From Prosthecobacter gellanilyticus (lineage in GTDB: Bacteria; Verrucomicrobiota; Verrucomicrobiia; Verrucomicrobiales; Verrucomicrobiaceae), in the NCBI RefSeq assembly GCF_007992435.1, contig NZ_BKAG01000006.1, positions 124,001 to 188,000 on the forward strand: a DNA stretch of 64,000 nt. The letters are read 5' to 3'. The position numbers and the translations under genes were made by a program. This document shows positions 1-9,513 of this stretch, in pieces. The notes beneath the pieces were generated by a model. That model saw only the letters and a program-made list of their open reading frames with translations, did not search any database and was not told where the DNA came from. The stretch's first letter is position 1. Every line of letters starts with the position of its first letter.

Positions 1-1
1 A

Positions 2-2278
2 GGGCTGCTCTGGCTGGTGCTGGTGGTGCTGCCGGCGGTGCTGCAGGGCACGCTGTATCTGCTGCTTTCCGGGAGCCCCTGGCAGGATGTGCTGCGCGGC
101 ACGTTTGAGCGCGGGTTCATGGTCGTGGCACTCTCCGCCTGGCTGCTGCCGGCGTCCGTGCTGTGGCGGCGCGGGGAGCGCTGGTGGGTCATCATCAGCG
201 TGGCGGGCATTGTGTTCCTGTTTTCCTGGATCATGAACGTGATCGTGATGACGCATCCTGTGGCCGAGTGGCTCTGGCCGCTCTCCTGGAGAGCTTTCGC
301 GACAGGGTGGCTGCTCTTCAGCCTGCTCACGGCCCTCCTGGCCTGGTGGCATCTGCGCGCGCCCCAGACTCTGCGCCGCCGCTTCATCCTCGCGGCTGTG
401 TTTGGCTGCCTGTCCCTGGCGGGAGCACGGCACGCGCCATGGGGAGGTGCCGGGGCACGCCCGGCCGACCCTGCCTGGGTGCGGAAGAATGCTCCCCAGG
501 CGAAGGTCAGCCTGGATCTGGATGGAACGAACTTCGGCGGTTTTGAGCGCGAAAGCGGCCGCCGCTTTTGGGCCAAGGCCGACATCAAAACAGGGCAACC
601 CAGCGTGAATGCCGCCTTGCGACAGCTTGGCTCGAAGGTGACCCAGGAAGGCAAGACTTTCGGCAGTCATGTCCCGGTCACTCATGAGACCATGATCTCC
701 GCGCAGACGCTGGACATGCATCTCCATGGTGCGGACACGGTGCTGCGGGACTTCTTCCCTCCAGGCACGCTTTTTGTCATCGGCGGGGAGCGCAATTTCC
801 AGTGGCAGGTCATGAGCGATAACGAAGTGCGGCTCGCGACCTTCGAGGTCCCTTTTCCCGACCCGGCCAAGCCGCTGCAGATCAAGTCTGACTACGCGCT
901 GGACTGGTTTCAGCGGGAGGTTGCGATCAATCTGCCGCTGGTGGAGGGAAGCGGTGGCCGGTGTGACAGCCATTCGTGGAGGGTCACCCGTGTTTTCAGG
1001 CCTGCGGAGGGCAATCACAAGCCTGGAGACGCAGCGCTGGGCAGCCTCTCCGTGAGCCTGCATGTCGAGTCACGGAATCACTGGGATGCGCGGCCTGCCA
1101 CGCTGGTGCTCCTGCACTCCCCGCAGCGCCGCATGGCATGGCTGCAGCCTCTGGAGCAGGTGGTCACTGCCTATCGCGGCGGTCACACCGGCGTGATGCG
1201 GCACACTGTGGATCTTCAGTGGCAGGGTGTCTTCAATCACGCGGATGGCGAGAGCACGGGTGTGGAGGCATCACAGCTCCGGCTCATCCTGCTGCGTAAC
1301 CAATATTTAGGCAGCAGCGACTGGTCCTGGCAGTCTCCGGACATCCGTCTGGCGGACTATCCCAGCCCGTATGCCCCCAGCCGCCTGGAGAGTGCCCAGG
1401 CGCTGTATGCAGGTCGTGAGCAAAAGGCCTTCCAGGAGCGCTTGGCCACCCTCACCGTGCCCACGGCAGACAGCCCGGAGCCTGTGGCGCGGCGCTACCT
1501 CTATGATCTGCTCGCCACCGCCACCGCCACCTATGTGGCCTACAAACCGGCTGCTTTTGATGACATCACCAAGGCCTTTGCGCCGCTGGGAGAGCACCAT
1601 CTGCCGCTGCTGCTGGACCTTCAGTCTGGTCTTTGGCCCGGCTGGTCCAACAGGCCTCCGCGCACCGTGCTGGACAAATACCTCACGTCAGAGCATCGCG
1701 AAGCGGTCATCGACCGCGTGATGACGAACGAGACCCTGGCCTCCGTGGTCATGCGCAAAGGCTGGACGGAGGATGCGAAGCGCCTGCGGCCCAAGCTGCT
1801 CTCCATGCCCAGCCTTCCGCGCGGAACGGAGAACCTTCTGCTGGCCTGGGGAGATGAGGCCTCGATCCAAAAACTCTTCCAGCAGATGCCGCGCAATCCG
1901 CATGATGACATGATCGAGCAGATGGGCGGCATGCCTGCCTATCAGGAGCGGGTCAAGGCCATCATCATGCAGCAGTATGAGCAGAGCGTGCCCCTGATGG
2001 CTGAGAACTTTATTGATACCTCCTCCTGGGTGACCCACGCCTGCAACATGGGTTCCAGGGAGGCGCTGGATCTCTGCCTGCGCTGGCAGGCCCTGCGGGC
2101 GGAGCCGGAGGGAGAGCGCGCCTCCACGCCCTATCCAAATATGCTCAATGCCGAGGGCAAGGAACTCTGGGACCGGAATGTGGACGTGGTCACCAATGCC
2201 GTGCGCGTCCGCCATCTGAAGGCGGACCAGTTTGACTACCTGCCTGAAAAACGCGCCTGGAAACTACGCCAGCCATGA
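2..2278 (+). CDS. ABC-2-type membrane protein, 5' truncated (permease A1)
   Basis: The frame is open to the window edge, so the true start lies upstream; GTG at 17 is only the first start codon visible. Hydrophobic segments occupy roughly the first 140 residues, followed by a soluble region of about 600 residues. Its C-terminus resembles that of the protein at 3984-6590 (both end in an F-x-Y-x-x-E-K-x-x-W pattern), so the two appear to be paralogues. The stop overlaps the next ATG by 4 bp (ATGA at 2275), indicating translational coupling. The layout of membrane N-terminus plus large soluble part fits an ABC-2-like permease, whose ATPase would be expected upstream, outside the window. The substrate is unknown. 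Confidence 0.7.
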   Translation, partial: GLLWLVLVVLPAVLQGTLYLLLSGSPWQDVLRGTFERGFMVVALSAWLLPASVLWRRGERWWVIISVAGIVFLFSWIMNVIVMTHPVAEWLWPLSWRAFATGWLLFSLLTALLAWWHLRAPQTLRRRFILAAVFGCLSLAGARHAPWGGAGARPADPAWVRKNAPQAKVSLDLDGTNFGGFERESGRRFWAKADIKTGQPSVNAALRQLGSKVTQEGKTFGSHVPVTHETMISAQTLDMHLHGADTVLRDFFPPGTLFVIGGERNFQWQVMSDNEVRLATFEVPFPDPAKPLQIKSDYALDWFQREVAINLPLVEGSGGRCDSHSWRVTRVFRPAEGNHKPGDAALGSLSVSLHVESRNHWDARPATLVLLHSPQRRMAWLQPLEQVVTAYRGGHTGVMRHTVDLQWQGVFNHADGESTGVEASQLRLILLRNQYLGSSDWSWQSPDIRLADYPSPYAPSRLESAQALYAGREQKAFQERLATLTVPTADSPEPVARRYLYDLLATATATYVAYKPAAFDDITKAFAPLGEHHLPLLLDLQSGLWPGWSNRPPRTVLDKYLTSEHREAVIDRVMTNETLASVVMRKGWTEDAKRLRPKLLSMPSLPRGTENLLLAWGDEASIQKLFQQMPRNPHDDMIEQMGGMPAYQERVKAIIMQQYEQSVPLMAENFIDTSSWVTHACNMGSREALDLCLRWQALRAEPEGERASTPYPNMLNAEGKELWDRNVDVVTNAVRVRHLKADQFDYLPEKRAWKLRQP

Positions 2279-3987
2279 GAGCCACCCCCTTCATCTCACG
2301 TGTCCTGCACCAGCTCCGCACGGAGTGGATGCATCAATCTTGGTTAGTCATTGGCTGGCTGGTCTGGCTGGGCATGCGGCACTGGCTGTTCCATGCCTCC
2401 GTGAGCGAGGGGCTGATGTCCGGCATTTACATCGGCCAGCTGACCGGCCCTGTCACGGCGCTGCTGGCCGCCCTCCTCGCCTGGCGCTGCATCAGCGCGG
2501 ACTCGCCCTCCAACACGGACAGCTTCAGCCTGGCGCGGCCTGTGGGCCAGCAGGCGCTTTTCTTTGGGAAGCTGCTTTACCTAACAATGAGTGTGTTTAT
2601 TCCTCTGTGGCTGCTGAAGAGCAGAGGGTGGACGGGCTTCGGCCTCGGGGCCGGGCAGTGGCTGGCGCTCTCCGGGGGTGTCATGCTTTCGGTGGGGCTG
2701 GGCATCGGGCTGCTCGCGGGCATCACCGCTCTGGCGGCCAGCCCGAGGCAGGTCATCGCCATCGCCATTCTCGGCGCGGTGGCTGGTGGAGCCTGGCTGG
2801 TGGTCAGCGAGGCGCTGCGGGGGCTGGTGGATCCCCAGCACAGGCCTGCGCTGGAGCAGGTGAACCAGCAGATCTGCGGAAGCTTTGTCGGCAGTGTGGT
2901 GGTGTTTGCCGGCTCATGGGCTGCCTGGTGGAGCGCCACGGTGCTGCGTCGACGTGGCAGGGCGCTCGGACTTCTGCTCGGCGCCCTGGCATTCGCGCCG
3001 CTGCTGAGTGCCATGTCACGCCTGGACTGGATCACGCCGCCTAACCAACACTATGCAAACTCGGCGAAGCTGAGCCTGAAGACGGGCAGGGCGGATCCTG
3101 AGGACAAGACGCCGGGGCGCGGCCTGTGGCCCACGCTGCGGATCGTGGGACTGGGCAGGGATGAGGTGGCGAGCATCATCGACTTCGCCCCGATCAAGGA
3201 GGAGGCCGAGTGGCCGCCGCTGGGCAGCTACACGGATCTCCCGGCGAACACGCGCGGCTGGACGAGCTGGATCCATCACGAGCATACGAAGGCGCTCTTT
3301 AAACACAGCCCTCCCACCACGCTGTGGAATGATTCAATCAACTCCGGCGCTCTCTACAATGGCCGCAAGGCTTTGAAGGAGGCCATCAAGCCTCTCCGCC
3401 TGACCCGCGAGAGCGCCGTCTCCACGCGCTGGCGCTTGCGCCTGGCGATCCATGAGATGAAGCGCCTTGCCACCATGCCCTTCCGCCAGCTCTGGACGCA
3501 GCCTAACCAATACCTCGTCCGTCCCGGTCTGCGCCTGGAGATGAAGCCCTTTGCCTGGAAGCAGGATGCCTGGGTGCTGGGTGGAGGCATGCACAGCATG
3601 TCCGCCATGCTGCTGCCAGAGCGGCCGCAGCGCGCGGCTCATGCCCGCGGACGTGACCTGGAGGACAATTTCTTCCTGGTGCTGGAGGATCCCGAGCTGC
3701 GTGAGAACAAGGCCCAGGACCTGGCCGTCTCCGCTTATCGCTTTGATCTGAGTGACAGTCCCCTCACCGCCTCCTGGGAGCGAGAGCAGGTCTGGAGGCG
3801 CGAGACCCGCCTGTGGACTCCGCAGGTACAGCACGAGATGCTGAAGACCACGCATGAGCAGTGGGTGGACCGCCTGAACGCCAGCCTCTGGCATGCCGAG
3901 GAGCGCGGGACGGTGGAGTTTGAGCTCAGCACCGAGCAGATGGCCCAGGTGCTGCCTGAGGAAACCCCGGTCGCGAAAAAGCCATGA
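2275..3987 (+). CDS. ABC-2-type membrane protein (permease B1)
   Basis: A 570-residue protein with about six hydrophobic segments in residues 20-250 and a soluble C-terminal half. Residues 75-91 read ADSPSNTDSFSLARPVG, the charged loop seen in ABC-2 permeases ('TRPL/ARPV' loop) just before a membrane segment. The protein at 6612-8363 has the same loop, the same LWP-x-L-x-x-VGL motif near residue 285 and the same E-x-x-x-EQMA ending, so these two are paralogues. It overlaps both neighbours by 4 bp (ATGA at 2275 and 3984), so it is translationally coupled. Transport of something across the inner membrane is likely; the substrate cannot be read from sequence. Confidence 0.75.
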   Translation: MRATPFISRVLHQLRTEWMHQSWLVIGWLVWLGMRHWLFHASVSEGLMSGIYIGQLTGPVTALLAALLAWRCISADSPSNTDSFSLARPVGQQALFFGKLLYLTMSVFIPLWLLKSRGWTGFGLGAGQWLALSGGVMLSVGLGIGLLAGITALAASPRQVIAIAILGAVAGGAWLVVSEALRGLVDPQHRPALEQVNQQICGSFVGSVVVFAGSWAAWWSATVLRRRGRALGLLLGALAFAPLLSAMSRLDWITPPNQHYANSAKLSLKTGRADPEDKTPGRGLWPTLRIVGLGRDEVASIIDFAPIKEEAEWPPLGSYTDLPANTRGWTSWIHHEHTKALFKHSPPTTLWNDSINSGALYNGRKALKEAIKPLRLTRESAVSTRWRLRLAIHEMKRLATMPFRQLWTQPNQYLVRPGLRLEMKPFAWKQDAWVLGGGMHSMSAMLLPERPQRAAHARGRDLEDNFFLVLEDPELRENKAQDLAVSAYRFDLSDSPLTASWEREQVWRRETRLWTPQVQHEMLKTTHEQWVDRLNASLWHAEERGTVEFELSTEQMAQVLPEETPVAKKP

Positions 3988-6590
3988 ACCTCACCCTCCA
4001 TCAGTTTAACAAAGAGTTTCGCTACCTCAGGCCGCGCTGGCTGGTGTTCCTGGCGGCGCTTTTGGTCGATCTGGCTTTCAACATGGAGTGGATCCTGGCG
4101 CTGAACACGGAAGGCGTGACGATGATCGCAGACATGCTGTTCAGCGCGGGACTGTGGATCATCGGCTGGTGGCTGGCGCTCAGCACGGCACCGGAGGATG
4201 AGGCGGAAGGTGGAGCGGCCTTTGTGCGCACTCGTCCGTTGCCGCGCCATGCCTTTGTGGCCTCTCGTGGACTGGTCTGGCTGCTGCTCATCATGCTGCC
4301 GATGACGCTTGAGGTAGGCCTGTATCTGACGCTGCAGCATCGTCCGTGGTCGGACGTGGGCCTGGGCATGGCGGAGGAGCTCTGGGCCACGTCATCCATG
4401 GCGTTCTGGGTGATCTCCGCCGCGCTTCTTTTTCGCGGCTGGGAGATCTACCTGGCGCTCGTCGTCTTCCTCGCCGTGTGGGGCGCGAACTATGGCCGCA
4501 CCGTGGTGGACTTTGTGTTTGAGCACCTTTCCATCGAGTCCTCCTGGCGCACGCTGCCGGTGCTGGAGCCGGCGCGTTTCATCCAGGCCGCCTGGTGGAT
4601 CGGGCCTGCGATGGTCCTGCTGCTCCTCTGGCATCAGCGCCATCACTGGCATGTGGTGAAAAGGCTGTCCGCATTCGCGCTGCTGCTGCTCATCACGTAT
4701 GGGCTGGCTGCCTCCCCGCTGGTGAAGAACCCGTTTGATGAGCCTTTGGAACAGGCGCAGATCCAGCAGCTGGCGCAGGCGCAGCCAGTGGTGATGCGCG
4801 CGGATAGCTTCCGCTTCACGGAAGGCGTGGATGACCAGCTCCGGAGCCTCCTGAATGTGTCTGCCGTTGCTGAGATGGATGGACTGCCCCGGGATGTGAT
4901 GCCGTTTTGGACCAGCAACAAGACGGTCATCAGACAGAACGGGCATGAGCTCCCCATGCTGCCGCCAGAGAGGACACGGACCAGCGGGCCTGGCATGATC
5001 AACCTTTGGTTATTCGAGCATTCGCTGTCAGGCGCGCTGAATGCAGGCGGGCCGGAGAAGATTCTTGCCATGAATTCGGCGCCCGAGCACGGACGCTTCC
5101 CGTTTTCCAGGATGCAGATTCCTCAAGATCTGAAGACGCCGGTGGATGTGGACATGCACCTGACCGCCGTGTGGGCGCGGCTGCGCGAACTGGGGCGCGC
5201 GCCTCTGCAGGCGGGTGCGCGCATCCATTCCCCCGAGGCTGAGCTGGAGGTGCTGGAGGTGAGGAAGAATGTGGGAGCAAGGGGAGAGCCAGCGCCCGGT
5301 CAGGTGACCCTGCTCGTCCGCCAGTCTTTGCGCACGCTCAGCGACCGTCATGCCATGTGGCCTGCGCAGCCGCTGCTCTCCCTCCATGCTCCGGGGAAAA
5401 AGCTGCTCTGGCAGAACTCAATGCAGGGTGGGAATGACTGGCGTGCCATGCGCCTGGGCTGGGTGCAGATGATCATGGAGATGACTTTCGGAGAGGTGAT
5501 GAATGCCGGCACGGGAGTGACGGAGCAGAACCTGGGAAGCCAGCAGCTTGTCTGGATCAAGCCGGACTACCTGGGCACCTCCCGGCATCATGTGCAGGTG
5601 AGGGACGTGAGCCTGCAAGGGAATGGTTCCATCTCCCTGGGCGGTCTTCACAGCGTCACGGCCCTGCATCAGCGGGAGAATCCGCGCACCCGCTTTCTGG
5701 CTGCGGTGAGGCAAGGCCGGGTGCCCTTAGCCGATGCACCGATCGAGGAGGCCGCGCGCTATGTGGCCTCTGTCTACACTGCCTCAGCCGCCTATGAGCA
5801 GCGCCGGCAGCAGGATCCTCCGGGCCAGCTCGTGTGGCCGGGAGATGACCGCGAGGTGGCGGATCTCGTGGCGCCGTTTCTTTTGAAGCATCCTGAGTTA
5901 GTCCAGCGGCTCAATTTCGTCACGGAAAGCGCCCTTAGCTATGAGATCATGAACTCCGCGCTGGTGCAGGCTGGTGTGCCTGGTTTTGAGCGGCGGCCGG
6001 GGCAGCCCATCTACCGGCGCACTGTGTCGCTGCCGGAATGGCCGGGCGCGACTCAGAAGTTCGAGTCGGATCTCTGGCTCACGGATGTGGGGAATGAGCG
6101 GATCACCAGCGCCGTGGTGCAGATGCTGAAGACACGATCTGATGATCCCATGCGCGCGCTGCTGGCATCCCGGGTGCCGTCTTTGGGAAAGGCCTGGCGC
6201 GATTTCTCTGCGCGGCCTGCCGGGAAAGCTCTCCGCTATCTTTGCAAGGATCCCGCGTATCGTGAAAAAGCCGGGGCGGAGGTGAGCCGCCAATATGGCG
6301 GGCTCGGTCTCACCGTCCGCTTTTCGGATCGTGAGCTGCGCATCATCATCGCACAGGCTTTGATGGGAGACAGCGCTGCCTTGAGCTGGGCTCTGCGCGC
6401 CATCGGCCTGAGCCGTGAGGTAAATCCCTGGGAGGCCCACGCGCTGCTGGAGTCTCACGAAAGCCTCTTTGGTCAGAAGATCACGCACCGCCAGCTTGCC
6501 CAGTTCATCCGCGACTGCCGTGTCTGGACTGCTGAGAGCTTCCGCTATGACGCGGAGAAGATGCTCTGGGTGCCGCAGGCTAACCAATAA
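3984..6590 (+). CDS. ABC-2-type membrane protein with large soluble domain (permease A2)
   Basis: An 868-residue protein. Residues 70-88 contain PEDEAEGGAAFVRTRPLPR, the ABC-2 'TRPL' loop, flanked by hydrophobic segments; six to seven segments lie in the first 240 residues. The remaining 600 residues are soluble and probably periplasmic; no known domain is recognised. The C-terminus resembles that of the truncated gene at the window start, so the array alternates A-B-A-B. The start codon overlaps the previous stop (ATGA). A GGCTAACCAA word, a near match to the dispersed GTTAGGC motif, ends the coding sequence at 6578-6587. Confidence 0.75.
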   Translation: MNLTLHQFNKEFRYLRPRWLVFLAALLVDLAFNMEWILALNTEGVTMIADMLFSAGLWIIGWWLALSTAPEDEAEGGAAFVRTRPLPRHAFVASRGLVWLLLIMLPMTLEVGLYLTLQHRPWSDVGLGMAEELWATSSMAFWVISAALLFRGWEIYLALVVFLAVWGANYGRTVVDFVFEHLSIESSWRTLPVLEPARFIQAAWWIGPAMVLLLLWHQRHHWHVVKRLSAFALLLLITYGLAASPLVKNPFDEPLEQAQIQQLAQAQPVVMRADSFRFTEGVDDQLRSLLNVSAVAEMDGLPRDVMPFWTSNKTVIRQNGHELPMLPPERTRTSGPGMINLWLFEHSLSGALNAGGPEKILAMNSAPEHGRFPFSRMQIPQDLKTPVDVDMHLTAVWARLRELGRAPLQAGARIHSPEAELEVLEVRKNVGARGEPAPGQVTLLVRQSLRTLSDRHAMWPAQPLLSLHAPGKKLLWQNSMQGGNDWRAMRLGWVQMIMEMTFGEVMNAGTGVTEQNLGSQQLVWIKPDYLGTSRHHVQVRDVSLQGNGSISLGGLHSVTALHQRENPRTRFLAAVRQGRVPLADAPIEEAARYVASVYTASAAYEQRRQQDPPGQLVWPGDDREVADLVAPFLLKHPELVQRLNFVTESALSYEIMNSALVQAGVPGFERRPGQPIYRRTVSLPEWPGATQKFESDLWLTDVGNERITSAVVQMLKTRSDDPMRALLASRVPSLGKAWRDFSARPAGKALRYLCKDPAYREKAGAEVSRQYGGLGLTVRFSDRELRIIIAQALMGDSAALSWALRAIGLSREVNPWEAHALLESHESLFGQKITHRQLAQFIRDCRVWTAESFRYDAEKMLWVPQANQ

Positions 6591-6611
6591 TCATTTCATC
6601 CACTTCCTGCC

Positions 6612-8363
6612 ATGATCTCCGACACTCCAGCCATGACAGCCGGTGGCATGCACGGCCTGAGCTCAGTGCGTGAGCGCACAGCCCGCGCCCTTTTAGGCGA
6701 GAGGCCCCTGGCACGCCTCTGGCATCAGATCAGGCACGAGTGGCAGTTTCAGCGCTGGCTTGTGCTGGTGGAATGGCTGCTGCTGGGTGGTGCCGCGCTG
6801 GCATCCCTGGAGGAAAAGCCCGGAACGCTGGCAGATCTCACCCTCACGCCTGCGTTTTTTCTGGCGCTGCTCATCACCGGCCGCTCTGTGCGCGCAGATG
6901 CACCGTGCAACACCGACGTCATGTCCCACACACGTCCGGTGGGGCGGGCCACGGTGTGGGGCGCGAAAGTGCTTTTCTTCACCTTCACGCTGCTGCTGCC
7001 TTTTGTGGTCCAGGCACTGCCGCAGTTCCGGGGCTTCAGCTTTGGCGCGGTGGAGTGGTTCGGCGTGGTCATGGGCACGCTGCTTCCTGCGGCGGTGCTG
7101 GGCACGCTCACCGCAGTGCTGCTCAGCCATGCTCGGAGCATGCGCGAGAGCACGGCGCTGGGCTTCCTGGCACTGGTCCTGATCACCGGCCTGGTGGTGG
7201 CGATGGCAAATCTGAGCGACGACAATGACAAGATGCTCTGCGGTGCCGGCGTGGCCGCGGTGATGCTGATCTTCTCAGCCCTGACTTCGTGGTGGCTGCT
7301 GAGTGTGCGGACAAGCCGCTGCCTTTCGTTGGCATGTCTTTTGTTAGGCGGCGCGACGGCGTGTGCACTGCCGTTTGCCTGGGGCTGGGGCTGGGACTGG
7401 CGGCAGGTGCCGAGGCTGGCTTACACGGCCACACCCCTTTCCCTGCACATCGGCAGCGCGCCCGCGTCCGGCGGGCAGGTGCTGTGGCCCTCGCTGCATC
7501 TCGTGGGCCTGCCTCCGGATCATGTGGCCTCCGTCATTGCCCTGGCACCGGTCAGCCTGGAAAAAGCCCCGTGGCCTCCCAAGGGCGTGATCTCCTCTGA
7601 CTACACCTCGGTCAACACCACCACGGGCATGGAGTCCCAGCTCCCACGCTGGATGACGGAGAACCACACCGAGGCGCTGGCCGCACACTACCCGCCTGGG
7701 AGCCTCTGGCTGGGCTATCCTGTGGATGATCCGCGCGGTCCGAGCCTGGCTGGAGTCCTCAAGCACACCCTGAAGACTGAGCCCAAGGCCGCCGAAAAGC
7801 CCTGGCGGCTCAGAGTGGCCATCTCACGCATGCATCGTGTCTTCTCCAGGCCCCTGGGAGAGGCCATCCGCGAACCGATGCGAGTCGCGTCTCCGACACC
7901 GGGATGCCGGTTGGACTTTCGGTTAGGCATGCTGGATGTGCCGTCCTACGGCGGGCAGATCCTTTTCGCAGGCAGGCTGGAGCATCGTTTCCCGCTGCTG
8001 GTGCCGGAGGGCAGCCATGCGCGGATTCGTCCACTGGGTTATCTGCCGCAGCAAAACTTCATGGCCGTGCTCCACAGTCCAGCCTTGGGGGAGGTGCGCG
8101 TGGGCCAGGAGACGGAGGATCCAAGCTCCCCTGATGAGCCCGCTGTTTTCTTCAGTGGCCATTCTCGCCGTGCCAACTTCACCCTGCCGCACCCCCGGGC
8201 GCAGATGGACATGACAGGCCTCACTTTGGAGAAATGGGTGGCGGAATCCACCCTGGACCTCTGGTGGCCGGAGGAGAAAGGCACCCTCGACCTTGAAATC
8301 ACCGCTGAACAGATGGCTGAAGCTCTGGCTGCTGAAAATAAATTGCGGCCTATATCTCGTTGA
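6612..8363 (+). CDS. ABC-2-type membrane protein (permease B2)
   Basis: A 583-residue paralogue of the 2275-3987 product. Residues 95-111 read ADAPCNTDVMSHTRPVG; about six hydrophobic segments follow, then a soluble domain that ends in the shared E-x-x-x-EQMA motif. It starts 21 bp after the previous gene and is the last gene of the array; a strong hairpin with a T-run lies 180 bp downstream (8543-8580). Several in-frame ATGs exist at the beginning (6612, 6645, 6660), so the exact start is uncertain. The substrate is unknown. Confidence 0.75.
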   Translation: MISDTPAMTAGGMHGLSSVRERTARALLGERPLARLWHQIRHEWQFQRWLVLVEWLLLGGAALASLEEKPGTLADLTLTPAFFLALLITGRSVRADAPCNTDVMSHTRPVGRATVWGAKVLFFTFTLLLPFVVQALPQFRGFSFGAVEWFGVVMGTLLPAAVLGTLTAVLLSHARSMRESTALGFLALVLITGLVVAMANLSDDNDKMLCGAGVAAVMLIFSALTSWWLLSVRTSRCLSLACLLLGGATACALPFAWGWGWDWRQVPRLAYTATPLSLHIGSAPASGGQVLWPSLHLVGLPPDHVASVIALAPVSLEKAPWPPKGVISSDYTSVNTTTGMESQLPRWMTENHTEALAAHYPPGSLWLGYPVDDPRGPSLAGVLKHTLKTEPKAAEKPWRLRVAISRMHRVFSRPLGEAIREPMRVASPTPGCRLDFRLGMLDVPSYGGQILFAGRLEHRFPLLVPEGSHARIRPLGYLPQQNFMAVLHSPALGEVRVGQETEDPSSPDEPAVFFSGHSRRANFTLPHPRAQMDMTGLTLEKWVAESTLDLWWPEEKGTLDLEITAEQMAEALAAENKLRPISR

Positions 8364-8480
8364 TAATGAGTTTGTTACTTGGGGTGGGTGATTGTTTGTG
8401 ACAAAAAAACTTCCAATTGTTTGAACCGTTTTTCCGCCCAGGGGTCTGACATTTCAGGTCGCTTTTCACAAAGATTTGTT

Positions 8481-8580
8481 TTGAGCCATCTGCCTCCTCT
8501 TGCCGGGAGCCTGAGGAGGCAGAACTCAAGACTAAACCGCAGCGGGCCGGGATGACGGAATCCCGGCCCGTTCTGTTTTT
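8481..8580 (+). ncRNA. Candidate structured RNA ending in a terminator
   Basis: Two consecutive hairpins: TTGAG...CTCAA enclosing a 10-bp stem CTGCCTCCTC/GAGGAGGCAG (8481-8525), then CGGGCCGGGA/TCCCGGCCCG (8543-8570) followed by TTCTGTTTTT. The second looks like an intrinsic terminator. The whole may be a small RNA or simply the 3' end of the permease transcript. No known RNA family was recognised. Confidence 0.3.
8543..8580 (+). terminator. Intrinsic terminator after permease array
   Basis: A perfect 10-bp GC-rich stem (8543-8552 with 8561-8570), an 8-nt loop and a T-rich tail TTCTGTTTTT. It stands 180 bp downstream of the last permease gene and reads on the plus strand. Confidence 0.7.
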
Positions 8581-8631
8581 ACAGGGGACGGTTTTTGGGG
8601 GCGAACGCGGGTTGTGGGAGGTTCGGGGGTG

Positions 8632-8741
8632 TTTTTTGACAGGATTAACACGATTCCAGGATTTCAGGATTGGATCCCTCTCAGACACAAAGCCTTCTGG
8701 AATCCTGTCATCCTGAAATCCTGTGAATCTTGTCTAAAAAA
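8632..8741. repeat. Dispersed ACAGGATT repeat, inverted pair
   Basis: The left copy (8632-8676) begins TTTTTTGACAGGATTAACA and runs to GGATCC; the right copy (8696-8741) is its approximate reverse complement, ending TCTTGTCTAAAAAA. Related single copies lie at 32514-32560 and 46513-46560. Such sequences are common short dispersed repeats of environmental bacteria. Confidence 0.7.
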
Positions 8742-8825
8742 GCCCGCTTCACAGGAGTGAGCCGAGCCCTGCACACAGACCTTTGATTGCGGCGGACCCA
8801 AAATGATGCCAAGTCCGCCCTTCCC

Positions 8826-9377
8826 ATGATGTACCGACTGCTTTCCCTGTTCCTGCTTTCCCTCACCCTCGCCGCTTGCGGCCCGGTGGACCGGGAGGGG
8901 CATTCGCTGGCGGATTACGAGACGGCAGGGACGGAAGCCCTGGTGCGTGAGGTGATCCGCACCCTGCCAGACCCCAATCCCGGCGTGCAGAAGAGCTACT
9001 CGATTACTCTGGGAGAGATCGTGCGAGGACGTGACTTCTCGCCGGCCAGCGTGCCTTTCATGCAGCGCTTCGCCGACACGAAGCTGCGTATCATCAGCCC
9101 GACCGTGATCACCACGGCTCCGCCCGAGGGAACGCTGATCGATCCGGACCTGCGCGTGCCCATTTATCTGCTCCAGATCCGCGGGATGACGCAGACCAGC
9201 GGCAGCACCTGGGATTACGAAGTGGGCTGGGGCTACAAAAAGCATTTCCAGCGCCAGAAGTGGAAGGTCACCAGCGATAACGGCGCCTGGAAAGTCGAAC
9301 CTGGAGCCGTGATCGAGGGAAACTGGCCGCCTGAAGCACCCGCACCCGCAGCCGCACCTGCCGCCCCGAACCAATGA
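8826..9377 (+). CDS. Putative lipoprotein of unknown function
   Basis: A 183-residue product. The ATG at 8826 was chosen over an upstream TTG (8787) because it places a lipoprotein signal at the very N-terminus: MMYRLLSLFLLSLTLAAC, lipobox L-A-A-C. The mature part (predicted outer-membrane or periplasmic) has no recognised domain; it ends with an Ala/Pro-rich tail. It sits alone between a repeat-rich gap and metX, on the same strand as both neighbours. Confidence 0.7.
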   Translation: MMYRLLSLFLLSLTLAACGPVDREGHSLADYETAGTEALVREVIRTLPDPNPGVQKSYSITLGEIVRGRDFSPASVPFMQRFADTKLRIISPTVITTAPPEGTLIDPDLRVPIYLLQIRGMTQTSGSTWDYEVGWGYKKHFQRQKWKVTSDNGAWKVEPGAVIEGNWPPEAPAPAAAPAAPNQ

Positions 9378-9380
9378 TGT

Positions 9381-9440
9381 GGAAAGATTAGGCGCAGAAA
9401 AATGCCAGAAGTCCGGCTGCCCTCCTTTTTCCCATAATCT
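9381..9440. repeat. Degenerate GGCAGAAAAAT-type repeat
   Basis: The sequence GGAAAGATTAGGCGCAGAAAAATGCCAG... to CCCATAATCT resembles the better-preserved inverted repeat at 12000-12074 (both carry GCAGAAAAA and CATAATCT). It fills part of the 136-bp spacer before metX. Confidence 0.45.
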
Positions 9441-9513
9441 CCTCTTTGCTCCTTGCTCCAGGCCTCTGGCCTGCTTGAACTGAAGCCCTTCCTCACTTTT
9501 CCATTCCCGTCCA

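Larger units (their letters stand above)
8364..8825. other. Intergenic region with hairpins and an inverted repeat
   Basis: The 462-bp gap has no convincing gene. It is AT-richer than its surroundings at 8364-8480, then holds two strong hairpins (8481-8528 and 8543-8570 with a T-run) and an inverted pair of the dispersed ACAGGATT repeat (8632-8676 and 8696-8741). The minus-strand open frames across it are made of repeat sequence and look non-coding. Confidence 0.6.

Noticed and set aside
8350..8688. 112-residue minus-strand frame in the 8364-8825 gap
   Set aside because: Composed of terminator hairpin and dispersed repeat sequence; no coding signature.
9378..9513. SAM-type riboswitch upstream of metX
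   Set aside because: The spacer holds a repeat remnant and no recognisable kink-turn or conserved SAM aptamer core.
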